Positions 27,010-35,654 of a stretch of DNA of 64,000 nucleotides are shown one piece after another (the first letter of the stretch is position 1; each line of letters starts with the position of its first letter). Source of the stretch: an uncultured Collinsella sp. (lineage in GTDB: Bacteria; Actinomycetota; Coriobacteriia; Coriobacteriales; Coriobacteriaceae); assembly GCA_947002045.1 (NCBI GenBank), contig CAMQJB010000006.1, positions 1 to 64,000 of the forward strand, read 5' to 3'. A program made the translations under genes and the position numbers. The notes under the pieces were generated by a model, which ran no database searches, had not been told where the DNA came from, and was given only the letters and a program-made list of their open reading frames with translations.

Positions 27010-27056
27010 AAGACTGTCCCCAACGACTAGTCGTTTAAGAACGTCCCCAATGACTA
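27010..27056. repeat. GACTAGTCGTTTAAGAACG repeat, copy 2
   Basis: TCCCCAACGACTAGTCGTTT followed by AAGAACGTCCCCAATGACTA matches the element at 22344-22412 in inverse orientation, with an 11-base shorter right part. Confidence 0.6.
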
Positions 27057-27065
27057 TCTCGGGAT

Positions 27066-27134
27066 AAGTTGCGGTGGAATAGGGATTGTTTTGTGCCCAC
27101 CGGCCCCTATTCAGTCCCTATTTCACCGCAACTT
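27066..27134. repeat. 23-bp inverted repeat
   Basis: AAGTTGCGGTGGAATAGGGA and the bases to 27088 pair with 27112-27134; the two differences are G-T wobbles. The loop is 23 bases. The RNA form would be a near-perfect hairpin. Confidence 0.7.
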
Positions 27135-27146
27135 GGAGGAGAACAG

Positions 27147-27179
27147 AAAAGCCCTGCCGCGGGTAGCGGCAGAGCTTTT
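27147..27179 (-). terminator. Terminator of the EIIA(Lac) gene
   Basis: AAAAGCCCTGCCGC (27147-27160) pairs with GCGGCAGAGCTTTT (27166-27179), one wobble, with T-rich ends. Confidence 0.85.
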
Positions 27180-27206
27180 GGAAGGGGACTTGGTTGTAAG
27201 GACTCG

Positions 27207-27545
27207 TTAGGCGAGCTTGGCCTCGAGCGCAGCGATGCGCTTGTAGGCGTCGATGGTAAAGCGGGTCTGCTTCTCCAGAATCATGGTGGTCATGAGAGTG
27301 TCCTGAGCGTGAGCCATGATGAAGGTCATCTCCATCTCGCCACCGCCGGCCTCCTGCGAAAGCAGCTTGGTCTGCGTGTCGTGGGCACCGATGAGCGCAT
27401 CGCTGGCATCCTTGTGCAGCTGCTCGGCCTTCTCAAAGTCACCCTCGCGAGCAGCATCGAGCGCTGCAAGCAGATCGGTCTGGGCGTCACCTGCGTATGC
27501 GACGATCTCGAATCCAACCATCGAGATTTCTTCTTTGGTTGCCAT
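27207..27545 (-). CDS. lacF: PTS lactose/cellobiose-family EIIA
   Basis: The 112-residue helical protein passes phosphate from HPr to the EIIB domains. The phosphorylated His lies in FIMAHAQDTLMT (residue ~78), as in LacF and ChbA. It is the only lactose-family EIIA in the window, while three EIICB genes lack their own EIIA, so it probably serves all three. A LacR-like operator (27630-27646) and CCGTTCAC-like sequences precede it, suggesting its own promoter. Confidence 0.92.
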   Translation of the reverse strand: MATKEEISMVGFEIVAYAGDAQTDLLAALDAAREGDFEKAEQLHKDASDALIGAHDTQTKLLSQEAGGGEMEMTFIMAHAQDTLMTTMILEKQTRFTIDAYKRIAALEAKLA

Positions 27546-27629
27546 ATTGCGTTCCTTTCACATATGAACCAATGGAGAGCATCGCGTCCGGGCATACGCG
27601 CTGCGTTCTGTATGGCAGAAACAATAACA

Positions 27630-27700
27630 TTCAAACAAAAAAGAACAGCGCAAAACGTAATTTCGAGCTATGAACGGTCACTTTTCGCCCGTGAACGGTT
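27630..27700 (-). promoter_or_regulatory. EIIA(Lac) regulatory region
   Basis: TTCAAACAAAAAAGAAC (27630-27646) resembles the lac and deoR operators. Two TGAACGGT words at 27671-27700 match the recurrent ACCGTTCA motif in reverse orientation. Confidence 0.5.
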
Positions 27701-27759
27701 TTTAAACCAATCTGAACAATATCGAACACAATTAGCGGCAACCCAAACAGGGCCGCACC

Positions 27760-28764
27760 CTAACGCAAATCGCGCACCGTATCGCCCTCTACGAGCACAC
27801 CGGGAATCAGCATGTGCTCCACGCCAGACGCACCCCCATCGGCGCCGGCAATCTTGTCGACCGCCCACATGCCGACGCGCTTGTTGTCAAAGCGCACCGT
27901 GGTCAGGCGACGGTCGGGCACGATGTCGCCCAGACTGTCATCAACACCCACCACGCTCACGTCCTGGGGCACGCGCTTCCCGCGCGACTCGAGTCCGCGA
28001 ATGCAGCCGTAGGCCATGGCATCGTTGGAGGCATAAATGGCCGTACAGGTCGGATCGTCCGCCAGAGCCTGACCGGCAGCATACCCGCTCTGTGCCGTCC
28101 AATCGCCGCGCACGAGCTGCGGGGGCTCAATGCCATGCGCACGCAATGTCTCGCGCCAGCCTTCCTCGCGCCGCATGCCCGAAAGCGAGCGCTCGGGACA
28201 CGAGATAAAGTGCACGGTTTTGTGCCCCCGCCCCATCAAGTACTCGACCACCTGGCGCGAACAATCGAACTGGTCGTTATCGACCGTTGAACAGAGCGGG
28301 TGCTCCAACATCGTAACGAGCACCGTCTGCATGCCGGGCAGCGGCTCAAAAGTGCCAAAGTCTGCCGGCATGCGGTTCATAATCACGACCATGCCATCCA
28401 CCGGCAGCGCGCTCATGCGTGACGATGCGCTCTCGAGGGTATACGGATGCCCGTCTACTTTAGTGAGGGTGATGGCATAGCCATGTTTGTCGGCCGCGGC
28501 GGCAAAGCCCTCCATACGGTCGAGGTTACCGGTACCGGTAATGTTGAACATGGCGACGCCGACGGTCTTAAACTTGCCACGGCGCAGCGATCGACCGGCA
28601 AAATTGGGGCGATACCCCAGCTCGCGCATGGCGGCACGCACGCGTTCCTTGGTCTCGGGGCGCACGCTGGGCGAATCGTGCACGGTGCGTGAGACCGTCT
28701 GCTCCGAGACGCCCGCGAGGCGCGCCACATCCTTAACGGATACCGATTTTTTAACAGCGGCCAT
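27760..28764 (-). CDS. LacI-family regulator of PTS-GH1 module 1
   Basis: The 334-residue repressor begins with a clear LacI helix-turn-helix (VKDVARLAGVSEQTVSR), then the sugar domain with IYASNDAMAYG and VSVVGVDDS. It is divergent from the EIICB-GH1 pair at 29123-32395, and three AATGTTAACGTTGCCATT-like sites lie between. It probably represses that pair until the phosphorylated or free sugar is present. Confidence 0.9.
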   Translation of the reverse strand: MAAVKKSVSVKDVARLAGVSEQTVSRTVHDSPSVRPETKERVRAAMRELGYRPNFAGRSLRRGKFKTVGVAMFNITGTGNLDRMEGFAAAADKHGYAITLTKVDGHPYTLESASSRMSALPVDGMVVIMNRMPADFGTFEPLPGMQTVLVTMLEHPLCSTVDNDQFDCSRQVVEYLMGRGHKTVHFISCPERSLSGMRREEGWRETLRAHGIEPPQLVRGDWTAQSGYAAGQALADDPTCTAIYASNDAMAYGCIRGLESRGKRVPQDVSVVGVDDSLGDIVPDRRLTTVRFDNKRVGMWAVDKIAGADGGASGVEHMLIPGVLVEGDTVRDLR

Positions 28765-28778
28765 AGGTCGATCTTTCT

Positions 28779-29063
28779 ATGTCAACGATGCCATTGGTGG
28801 CACCTTGCGCAGTCATTTTTAACGCCTTCAAGTATATCCAACGCCTCCCCCACCATACGCTCACCACCCAAAACCTACCGTTCACCGACATTTTTGCTTC
28901 CCCGAACGGCTTTTGGCGCCCAAATGTTAACGTTGCCATTGTGCAAACACAGAGCCACCGGGCGGCTCAAATGTTTACGCGTAAGGAATCGATGGTTCGC
29001 AGGCACAGGAACCACCGGTTCGCGTCTTTTATTTGTGTCACAAAATGGCAACGTCAACATTTT
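28779..29063. promoter_or_regulatory. Operators and promoters of PTS-GH1 module 1
   Basis: TATGTCAACGATGCCATTGG at 28779-28798, AATGTTAACGTTGCCATTG at 28923-28941 and, inverted, AATGGCAACGTCAACATTTT at 29044-29063 form one operator family. CTACCGTTCACCG at about 28874 matches the wider recurring motif. The last operator is 60 bases before the EIICB start. Confidence 0.7.
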
Positions 29064-29122
29064 GGCAACCGAAAGTCAAAAGCTACCATCGTTGCTAACT
29101 CACCGACTCTTAGGAGCATTGC

Positions 29123-30889
29123 ATGGAGCAACTCATCGCCATCATCGAAAAGGGCCAGCCCTTTTTCAACGCGATTGCCCGCAACAAGTACCTCAAGGCG
29201 ATCCGCGACGGCTTTATCTCCGTCATCCCCATCATCATCTTCTCGTCCATCTTCTGCCTGGTAGCCTCGGTCCCCAACATCTGGGGTTTCTACTGGCCCG
29301 ATGACATCAACAACGCCCTGTGGAAGTGCTACAACTACTCCATGGGCATCCTGGCCATCGCCTGCGCCGCCACCACGGCCAAGCACTTCGCCGACGCCCA
29401 GAACCGCGATCTGCCCAAGAATAACCAGATCAACTTTATCTCGTGCATGTGCGCGGCCATCATCGGCTTCCTGCTCCTTTCGAGCGACACGATCGCCACG
29501 GACGCCGCCAGCGGCTTCAACACCACCTACCTTGGTTCCAAGGGCCTGCTGACTGCCTTCATCGCTGCGTTTGTGACCGGCATCATCTACAAGTTCTTTA
29601 TCAAGCGCAACATCACCGTCAAGATGCCCGAGCAGGTTCCGCCTAACATCTCGCAGACCTTTAAGGACATCATCCCCTTCTCCGTCTGCATCACCGTCTT
29701 TTGGGTCTTTGACATCGTCTTCCGCGCTGCTTTTGGCTTCTGCTTTGCCCAAGGCGTCATCCAGGTGTTCCAGCCCCTGTTCACCGCTGCCGACGGCTAT
29801 ATTGGCCTCGCTGTGATTTACGGCGCCATGAGCCTCTTCTGGTTCGTGGGCGTCCACGGCCCCTCGATCGTCGAGCCCGCCATCGCCGCCGCCCTCGTTG
29901 CCAACATGACCGACAACCTGGCTGCGTTCCAGGCCGGCCAGCACGCTTCCGCTGTCCTGACCCAGGGTGCCCAGTACTTCGTCGTCTGCATGGGCGGCAC
30001 CGGCGCCACGCTTGTCCTGGTCTTTATGTTCTGCTTCCTGGCCAAGTCCCAGGAGATGCGCGCCGTCGGTAAGGCCGCCATCGTTCCCGTCTGTTTCGCT
30101 GTCAACGAGCCGCTGCTGTTCGCCGCGCCCATCGTGCTCAACCCCGTCTTCTTTGTCCCGTTTGTCTTTGCCCCGATCGCCAACATCTGGATCCTCAAGA
30201 TCTTTATCGACTTCTTGGGCATGAACGGCTTTATGTATACCCTGCCCTGGACCGTCCCCGGCCCCATCGGCACCATCATGGGCCTGGGCTTCCAGCCGCT
30301 CGCCTTTGTGATGCTCGCCCTTATCCTGGTCGTCGACTTTGCCCTGTACTACCCGTTCTTCCGTGCCTATGACGCCCAGAAGTGCACCGAGGAGGCCGAG
30401 ATCTCCCAGGAGGAGCTCGCCGCCAAGAACGCCGAGAAGGCCGCCAAGCTCAACGACGCCTTCCAGGGCAAGGCTGACGCCAAGAGCGTTGCCGCCGGCG
30501 CCGCTGCCGAGGCCGTGAAGGCCGACGCTCCCGCCGCTGTCGCCACCGAGGCTACGTCCACCAGCGACCTCAACGGCAAGCGCGTGCTCGTGCTCTGCCA
30601 GGGCGGCGGTACCTCGGGCCTGCTCGCCAACGCGCTGGCCAAGGCTGCCAGGGAGCGCGGTATTAACCTCGAGACCGCTGCCGAGGCCTATGGCAACCAC
30701 GTTGACATGCTCCCCGACTTTGACCTGGTCGTCCTGGCCCCGCAGGCCGCAAGCTACCTGGCCGACCTTCAGAAGGACTGCGAGCGCGTGGGCAACAAGT
30801 GCGTCGCCTGCCGTGGCAAGCAGTACATCGAGCTCTCCCAGAACGGTGACAAGTCTCTCGCCTTCGTAAGCGAGCAACTCTCGAAGTAA
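29123..30889 (+). CDS. lacE: PTS lactose-family EIICB, module 1
   Basis: The 588-residue fused transporter has a ~430-residue EIIC membrane domain, a flexible Ala/Lys/Glu-rich linker (about 440-495) and a C-terminal EIIB domain. The phosphorylated Cys is in VLVLCQGGGTSGLLANAL near residue 504. FWFVGVHGPSIVEP and VNEPLLFAAP are conserved EIIC sugar-site segments. It imports and phosphorylates a beta-disaccharide, probably with the EIIA at 27207. The EIIB loop CQGGGTSG differs from CAGAGTSA in the other two, a hint of different substrate or partner. First gene of an operon with the GH1 gene. Confidence 0.9.
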   Translation: MEQLIAIIEKGQPFFNAIARNKYLKAIRDGFISVIPIIIFSSIFCLVASVPNIWGFYWPDDINNALWKCYNYSMGILAIACAATTAKHFADAQNRDLPKNNQINFISCMCAAIIGFLLLSSDTIATDAASGFNTTYLGSKGLLTAFIAAFVTGIIYKFFIKRNITVKMPEQVPPNISQTFKDIIPFSVCITVFWVFDIVFRAAFGFCFAQGVIQVFQPLFTAADGYIGLAVIYGAMSLFWFVGVHGPSIVEPAIAAALVANMTDNLAAFQAGQHASAVLTQGAQYFVVCMGGTGATLVLVFMFCFLAKSQEMRAVGKAAIVPVCFAVNEPLLFAAPIVLNPVFFVPFVFAPIANIWILKIFIDFLGMNGFMYTLPWTVPGPIGTIMGLGFQPLAFVMLALILVVDFALYYPFFRAYDAQKCTEEAEISQEELAAKNAEKAAKLNDAFQGKADAKSVAAGAAAEAVKADAPAAVATEATSTSDLNGKRVLVLCQGGGTSGLLANALAKAARERGINLETAAEAYGNHVDMLPDFDLVVLAPQAASYLADLQKDCERVGNKCVACRGKQYIELSQNGDKSLAFVSEQLSK

Positions 30890-30898
30890 GTAACGCTC

Positions 30899-30932
30899 AG
30901 GGCCAGCCGACCATCCAAGACCGGCTGGCCCT
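30899..30932 (+). other. Hairpin between EIICB and GH1 genes, module 1
   Basis: AGGGCCAGCCG (30899-30909) pairs with CGGCTGGCCCT (30922-30932). TTCGATTT follows, a weak T tract, so it may be a partial terminator or an RNA-stability hairpin. Confidence 0.7.
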
Positions 30933-30955
30933 TCGATTTAGACGATTGGATCATC

Positions 30956-32395
30956 ATGTCCGTTAACCCTGCTAGCGTCACCAACCCGCCCGCACAGTTT
31001 CCCGAGGACTTTGTCTTTGGCGGCGCCACCGCTGCCTACCAGGTAGAGGGCGAGACCCGCACTCACGGTAAGGGCAAGGTTGCCTGGGACGACTTCCTGG
31101 AGGCCCAGGGGCGCTTTTCCCCCGATCCCGCTTCGGACTTCTACAACCAGTACCCCGTCGACCTGGAACTGTGCGAGGAGTTTGGCATCAACGGCATCCG
31201 CCTCTCCATCGCCTGGAGCCGCATCTTCCCCAACGGCACCGGCGAGATCAACCCCGAGGGTGTCCAGTTCTACCACGATCTTTTCGCCGAATGCCATAAG
31301 CACCATGTTGAGCCGTTCGTCACGCTGCACCACTTTGACACGCCGCTGACTCTCTTTGAGAAGGGTGACTTCCTCAACCGCGAGACCATCGACGCTTTTG
31401 TGGACTTTGCCACCTTCTGCTTTAAGGAGTACGCCGACCAGGTGACCTACTGGTTCACCTTTAACGAGATCTGGGCCGACGCCTCCAACACCTACATCGA
31501 GGGCACCTTCCCCGGCGGCGTCAAGGCGCATCTTGCCGAGGCCTTCCAGTGCGAACACAACATGATGCTCGCCCACGCCAAGGCCGTGCTGGCCTTCCAC
31601 AACGGCGGTTTTAAGGGCAAGATCGGCGTCATTCAGTCGCTGGAGTTTAAGTATCCGCTCAACGAGAACGACCCCGCCGACATCAAAGCCGCCAACAACG
31701 AGCACGTGCTGCAGAACCAGTTTCTGCTCGACGCCACCTTCCGCGGCGACTATGCCCCCGACACCCTCGAGTGCGCCAACCGCCTGGCGGCCATCTCGGG
31801 CGGCACCATCGAGATCCTGGACGAGGATCTCGAGATCATGCGCGAGGCCGCGCTCTACAACGACTACCTGGGCGTTAACAACTACCAGTGCCGCTTCTTG
31901 AAGGCTTACGACGGCGAGAACGACCTGCACCACAACGGTACGGGTGAGAAGGGCACTGGCCGCTGGCGCGTTAAGGGCATTGGCGAGCATGTGAACAAAC
32001 CTGGCATCCCCACCACCGACTGGGACTGGATCATCTATCCCGAGGGCCTGTTCGATCTGCTCGTCTACATTAAGCAGCGCTACCCCAACTACAAGCAGAT
32101 CTTCATCACCGAAAACGGCATGGGCTACAAGGACCCCTACAAGGACGGTTTTGTGGACGACCAGCCGCGCATCGACTACATCGAGCAGCACCTGCGCTGG
32201 TTGCTCAAGGCCATGGAGGTGGGCGTCAACGTGGGCGGCTACTTCCTGTGGAGTCTGCAGGATCAGTTCTCCTGGACCAATGGCTACAACAAGCGTTACG
32301 GCTTCTTCTACGTTGACTTTGAAACCCAGAAGCGCACGCCCAAGGCAAGCGCATACTGGTATAAGCACGTGGCGCAGACCCGTCGTCTGGACTAG
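30956..32395 (+). CDS. lacG: 6-phospho-beta-galactosidase (GH1), module 1
   Basis: The 479-residue GH1 enzyme is closest to streptococcal LacG. The acid/base Glu171 lies in WFTFNE and the nucleophile Glu386 in FITENG. FGGATAAYQVEG, SDFYNQYPVDLEL and KRYGFFYVDFETQ are typical of the phospho-glycosidase branch. It would hydrolyse the 6-phosphorylated disaccharide from the adjacent PTS in the cytoplasm. Whether the best substrate is lactose-6-P or a beta-glucoside-6-P cannot be settled from sequence. A strong terminator follows. Confidence 0.88.
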   Translation: MSVNPASVTNPPAQFPEDFVFGGATAAYQVEGETRTHGKGKVAWDDFLEAQGRFSPDPASDFYNQYPVDLELCEEFGINGIRLSIAWSRIFPNGTGEINPEGVQFYHDLFAECHKHHVEPFVTLHHFDTPLTLFEKGDFLNRETIDAFVDFATFCFKEYADQVTYWFTFNEIWADASNTYIEGTFPGGVKAHLAEAFQCEHNMMLAHAKAVLAFHNGGFKGKIGVIQSLEFKYPLNENDPADIKAANNEHVLQNQFLLDATFRGDYAPDTLECANRLAAISGGTIEILDEDLEIMREAALYNDYLGVNNYQCRFLKAYDGENDLHHNGTGEKGTGRWRVKGIGEHVNKPGIPTTDWDWIIYPEGLFDLLVYIKQRYPNYKQIFITENGMGYKDPYKDGFVDDQPRIDYIEQHLRWLLKAMEVGVNVGGYFLWSLQDQFSWTNGYNKRYGFFYVDFETQKRTPKASAYWYKHVAQTRRLD

Positions 32396-32440
32396 TGACT
32401 GGCGGGGTTGCCCGCTCACATAACCTGTCCCCATTTCTCA

Positions 32441-32485
32441 GCCGGGGGCGGCACGTCACACGGCGCGCCGCCCCCGGCCTTTTTG
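32441..32485 (+). terminator. Terminator of module 1
   Basis: GCCGGGGGCGGC (32441-32452) pairs with 32467-32478, followed by CTTTTT. Confidence 0.92.
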
Positions 32486-32500
32486 TGCAGGTCGGAAGCC

Positions 32501-32647
32501 GTTTGTCTCGATCTGTAACATCTAGCCGAGTTTTTTGGTCCTAGCTGTTACAGATTGAGACGAACAGGATTACTCTTTCCGAAGAATCTAAATCTGTAAC
32601 ACGTAGCCCGCTTTTGACCGTCTACCTGTTACAAATCGAGACAGACG
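32501..32647. repeat. Two hairpin repeats (TCTCAATCTGTAAC family)
   Basis: Unit 1 (32501-32565) has left arm GTCTCGATCTGTAACATCTA and right arm CTAGCTGTTACAGATTGAGA. Unit 2 (about 32585-32647) is a diverged copy with AAATCTGTAACACGTAG and CTACCTGTTACAAATCGAGA. They start 84 bases apart. Further copies are at 37509 and 42241-42548. Confidence 0.88.
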
Positions 32648-32656
32648 GAGTAGGAC

Positions 32657-33694
32657 CTAACCCCGTATGTCCCTAACAGTCGAGCGTTCGACCAGCGTGC
32701 TCGGCACATGAATCGCCTCGATAGACGAGCTCTCTCCAATCGCCGCCTCAAACGCAAGCTTACCGACACCGCGCAAATCAAATCGCAGCGTCGTCAGCCG
32801 ATTGTGAGGAACAAGTCCCTCGAGTGCGTCGTCGATACCAACCACGCTCACGTCGTCGGGCACGGACAGGCCCGCGTTCTCGAGCGCGGCGATAACGCCC
32901 AGCGCCATCTGGTCATTTGCCGCAAGCACGGCAGTCGGCGTCTGCGACCCGCCGGCAAGCACCTCGGCCGCAATCCGCTCGCCCATGGCGTACCCACTGT
33001 CCGCACTCCAATCGCCACGCAGCATCGGAGCGGCATCGACATGAGCACGACCCAGCGTATCGCGCCAACCGGCCTCACGAAAACGCGAGGAAATCGAGTT
33101 TTCCGGACCCGCCACAAACCGCATATTCGAGTGACCATGTTCCAGCAGATAATTGGTCAACAGCTCGCACGAACCATACTGGTCGGAGTCGATCGTCGTG
33201 CAGCGCGGATGCGCATACATGGACAGGATGACCGTTCGCACTCCCGGCTGGGGAACAAACTCCTCAAAATCGGGAGCCATGCGGTTCATGTTGAGAATCA
33301 TGCCGTCGACGGGTCGCTCGACCATGCGGCGCGAGGCATCGGCAAGTGCATAGGGCTTGTCGCCGCCCATCTCGATCATAGTGACGGCAAAATCATGCTC
33401 GCGCGCCGCTTGCATGATACCCTCGAGCGTCGCCAGGTTACCGACACGTGTGATGTTGTACATGCACAGGCCAATAGAACGATACGACCCGCCGCGCAAC
33501 GCCGATCCAGCAAAATTGGGACGAAAGCCCAGCTCTTCCATGGCGGCCAGCACACGCTTGCGCGTCTTTTCCGTCACGTTGGGCATACCGTTGACCACGC
33601 GAGACACAGTCTGGCGGCTCACGCCAGCGAGCGCCGCAACCTCTGCCGCGCTCGCCGAACGACCATTCCTTGTCTGCTGATCCATGCCTTCCAC
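32657..33694 (-). CDS. LacI-family regulator of GH1-PTS module 2
   Basis: The ~345-residue repressor has the helix-turn-helix AAEVAALAGVSRQTVSRVVNGMPNV preceded by a short polar arm, then the sugar domain with VLAANDQMALGVIAAL and VSVVGIDDA. I prefer the GTG start at 33694, which has GGGAAGCAGG upstream, over ATG 33685, which sits too close to GGAAGG. It is divergent from the GH1-EIICB pair at 34030-37415. Its recognition helix resembles that of the gal regulator, as do its candidate operators. Confidence 0.88.
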   Translation of the reverse strand: MEGMDQQTRNGRSASAAEVAALAGVSRQTVSRVVNGMPNVTEKTRKRVLAAMEELGFRPNFAGSALRGGSYRSIGLCMYNITRVGNLATLEGIMQAAREHDFAVTMIEMGGDKPYALADASRRMVERPVDGMILNMNRMAPDFEEFVPQPGVRTVILSMYAHPRCTTIDSDQYGSCELLTNYLLEHGHSNMRFVAGPENSISSRFREAGWRDTLGRAHVDAAPMLRGDWSADSGYAMGERIAAEVLAGGSQTPTAVLAANDQMALGVIAALENAGLSVPDDVSVVGIDDALEGLVPHNRLTTLRFDLRGVGKLAFEAAIGESSSIEAIHVPSTLVERSTVRDIRG

Positions 33695-33743
33695 GCTAAC
33701 CTGCTTCCCAACTATTCCCCGCGCCCATGGCGCATCGTACATA

Positions 33744-33918
33744 CATTGATAACGTGCTCATGATACCCGAGCCATATACCACAACATGAAAACTTCTGTC
33801 AATCAAAACCGCTTACCGAACAAATACAACCGTTCGCAGCTGTTTGAAGTTGTTTTGTTTCTATACATCCCAGCCGGATGTTAACGTGCTCATTGTCAAA
33901 TGTTCACGTGCTCATTTT
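33744..33918. promoter_or_regulatory. Operators of GH1-PTS module 2
   Basis: ATTGATAACGTGCTCATGA at 33744-33762, GATGTTAACGTGCTCATTG at 33877-33895 and AATGTTCACGTGCTCATTTT at 33899-33918 share the ACGTGCTCAT core. They lie between the LacI gene and the GH1 gene, the last two 22 bases apart. Confidence 0.72.
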
Positions 33919-34029
33919 GGTTCTAATCATTTTAAGATAGTGTTTATCGGGCTTTTTCACCGCTGAACGCTAACCAGGGAGCCTCCTGAGCGCAAACGCA
34001 CAATATCGAACAGCGAGACGAGAGGATGT

Positions 34030-35478
34030 ATGCATATGTCTTTGCTAAACCGCGTACAGCAGCTGCCGAAGGGCTTTGTTTGGGGCGCCGCAACCGCCGC
34101 GTACCAAACGGAAGGTTCCACGAAGGTGGCAGGCAAGGGTAAGACCATGTGGGACGATTACCTTGTCGCCCAGGGTCGCTTTTTGCCCGACCCGGCCAGT
34201 GATTTCTACAACCGCTACGAGGAGGATATCCGCCTTTCTGCCGAGCATGGACTCAACGCCATTCGTGTGTCCATCGCCTGGACCCGCATCTTCCCCAACG
34301 GCGACGATGCCGAACCCCTCGCCGAGGGCGTTAAGCACTACCACGAGCTGTTCGCCTGCTGCAAAAAGTATGGCGTCGAGCCCTATGTGTCCCTGCATCA
34401 CTTTGACTCCCCCGCCGCCCTGTTCAACCAGGGCGACTGGCTCAACCGCAAGACCGTCGACGCCTATGTGCGCTATGCCGAGTTCTGCTTCCGCGAGTTC
34501 CGCGAGGTCAAGAATTGGTTCACCATCAACGAGCTCATCAGCCTCTCGCACTCCCAATACATCCAAGGCAACTTCCCGCCCAACCATCACTTTGATGTGA
34601 CGAGCGGCATCCAGAGCCAGCACAACGAGCTCGTTGCCCACGCCCGCGCCGTCAACCTGTATAAGGATCTTGACGAGACCGAGCACCTGGGCGGACGCAT
34701 TGGCATGGTCAACGTCCTGACGCCGGCATATCCTGCCACCGACTCGCCCGCCGACCAGCACGCCGCCGACCTGTACAACGCCTTCTACACCGACTTCATC
34801 ATGGACGGCGCCTTCCTGGGTCACTACTCCGCGCGCACCCTCTCACTCATCAACGAGATTCTGCGTGCCAACAACGCCACACTTACGGTTGAGGACAGCG
34901 ACATGGAGGAGCTCGCCAAGGCGGCGCCCCGCAACGATATGTTCGGCCTCAACTACTATCAGTCGGCGTTTATCGCCGCCTACGATGGCGAGTCCACCAA
35001 CAGCTTTAACGGCACCGGAGACAAGGGCACCTCGTGCTTTAAGTTTAAGGGCGTCGGGCAGCAGGTCGATATGCCGGGTATCCCCACCACCGACTGGGAT
35101 TGGCTCATCTACCCGCAAGGCCTCTACGACACGCTCAAGCACATCAGCGCCACCTATCCCAACCTCCCCGTCATCTATATCACCGAAAACGGCCTGGGCC
35201 ACAAGGACCCCGAGCCCGACGCAAACGGCATCGTCGCCGATCCCGAGCGCATCGACTTTGTCGACCAGCACATGGAGAAGGTGCTCCAGGCGCGCGCCGA
35301 GGGCGTCGACGTCCAGGGCTACTTTATCTGGAGCCTGCAGGACCAGTTCTCGTGGGCCAATGGCTATAACAAGCGCTACGGCCTGTTCTACATCGACTTC
35401 GACACGCAAAAACGCTACATCAAGCAGTCGGCACTCTGGTACAAGGAGCTCGCCGACACTATGGCGGACGCGCAGTAG
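34030..35478 (+). CDS. 6-phospho-beta-glycosidase (GH1), module 2
   Basis: The 482-residue GH1 enzyme has the acid/base Glu in WFTINEL (near residue 170) and the nucleophile in YITENG (near 388). It is more diverged than the module 1 and 3 enzymes: TINEL replaces TFNEI, and VWGAATAAYQTEG replaces FGGATAAYQVEG. A different phospho-beta-glycoside is therefore likely. Two in-frame ATGs (34030, 34036) follow GAGAGGA. Here the glycosidase gene precedes the transporter, unlike modules 1 and 3. Confidence 0.87.
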   Translation: MHMSLLNRVQQLPKGFVWGAATAAYQTEGSTKVAGKGKTMWDDYLVAQGRFLPDPASDFYNRYEEDIRLSAEHGLNAIRVSIAWTRIFPNGDDAEPLAEGVKHYHELFACCKKYGVEPYVSLHHFDSPAALFNQGDWLNRKTVDAYVRYAEFCFREFREVKNWFTINELISLSHSQYIQGNFPPNHHFDVTSGIQSQHNELVAHARAVNLYKDLDETEHLGGRIGMVNVLTPAYPATDSPADQHAADLYNAFYTDFIMDGAFLGHYSARTLSLINEILRANNATLTVEDSDMEELAKAAPRNDMFGLNYYQSAFIAAYDGESTNSFNGTGDKGTSCFKFKGVGQQVDMPGIPTTDWDWLIYPQGLYDTLKHISATYPNLPVIYITENGLGHKDPEPDANGIVADPERIDFVDQHMEKVLQARAEGVDVQGYFIWSLQDQFSWANGYNKRYGLFYIDFDTQKRYIKQSALWYKELADTMADAQ

Positions 35479-35504
35479 CGCATCGCCTCGCTTTCCCCCG
35501 AGAA

Positions 35505-35541
35505 GGGAGCGGCCCTATGCGATACAAACCCAGCCGCTCCC
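35505..35541 (+). other. Hairpin between GH1 and EIICB genes, module 2
   Basis: GGGAGCGGC (35505-35513) pairs with GCCGCTCCC (35533-35541), with no T tract. It occupies the same operon position as the hairpins at 30899 and 40669. Confidence 0.65.
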
Positions 35542-35654
35542 CTCTCTCCCCCTGGGACCGACCCCGCCTGCACCCGGGCTTTTAGCAAGCGGGAGACCAT
35601 ATAGGTTTTCAACGTCCATGCCATTAAGATTTCATGCAAAGAGGAGCGTGAACT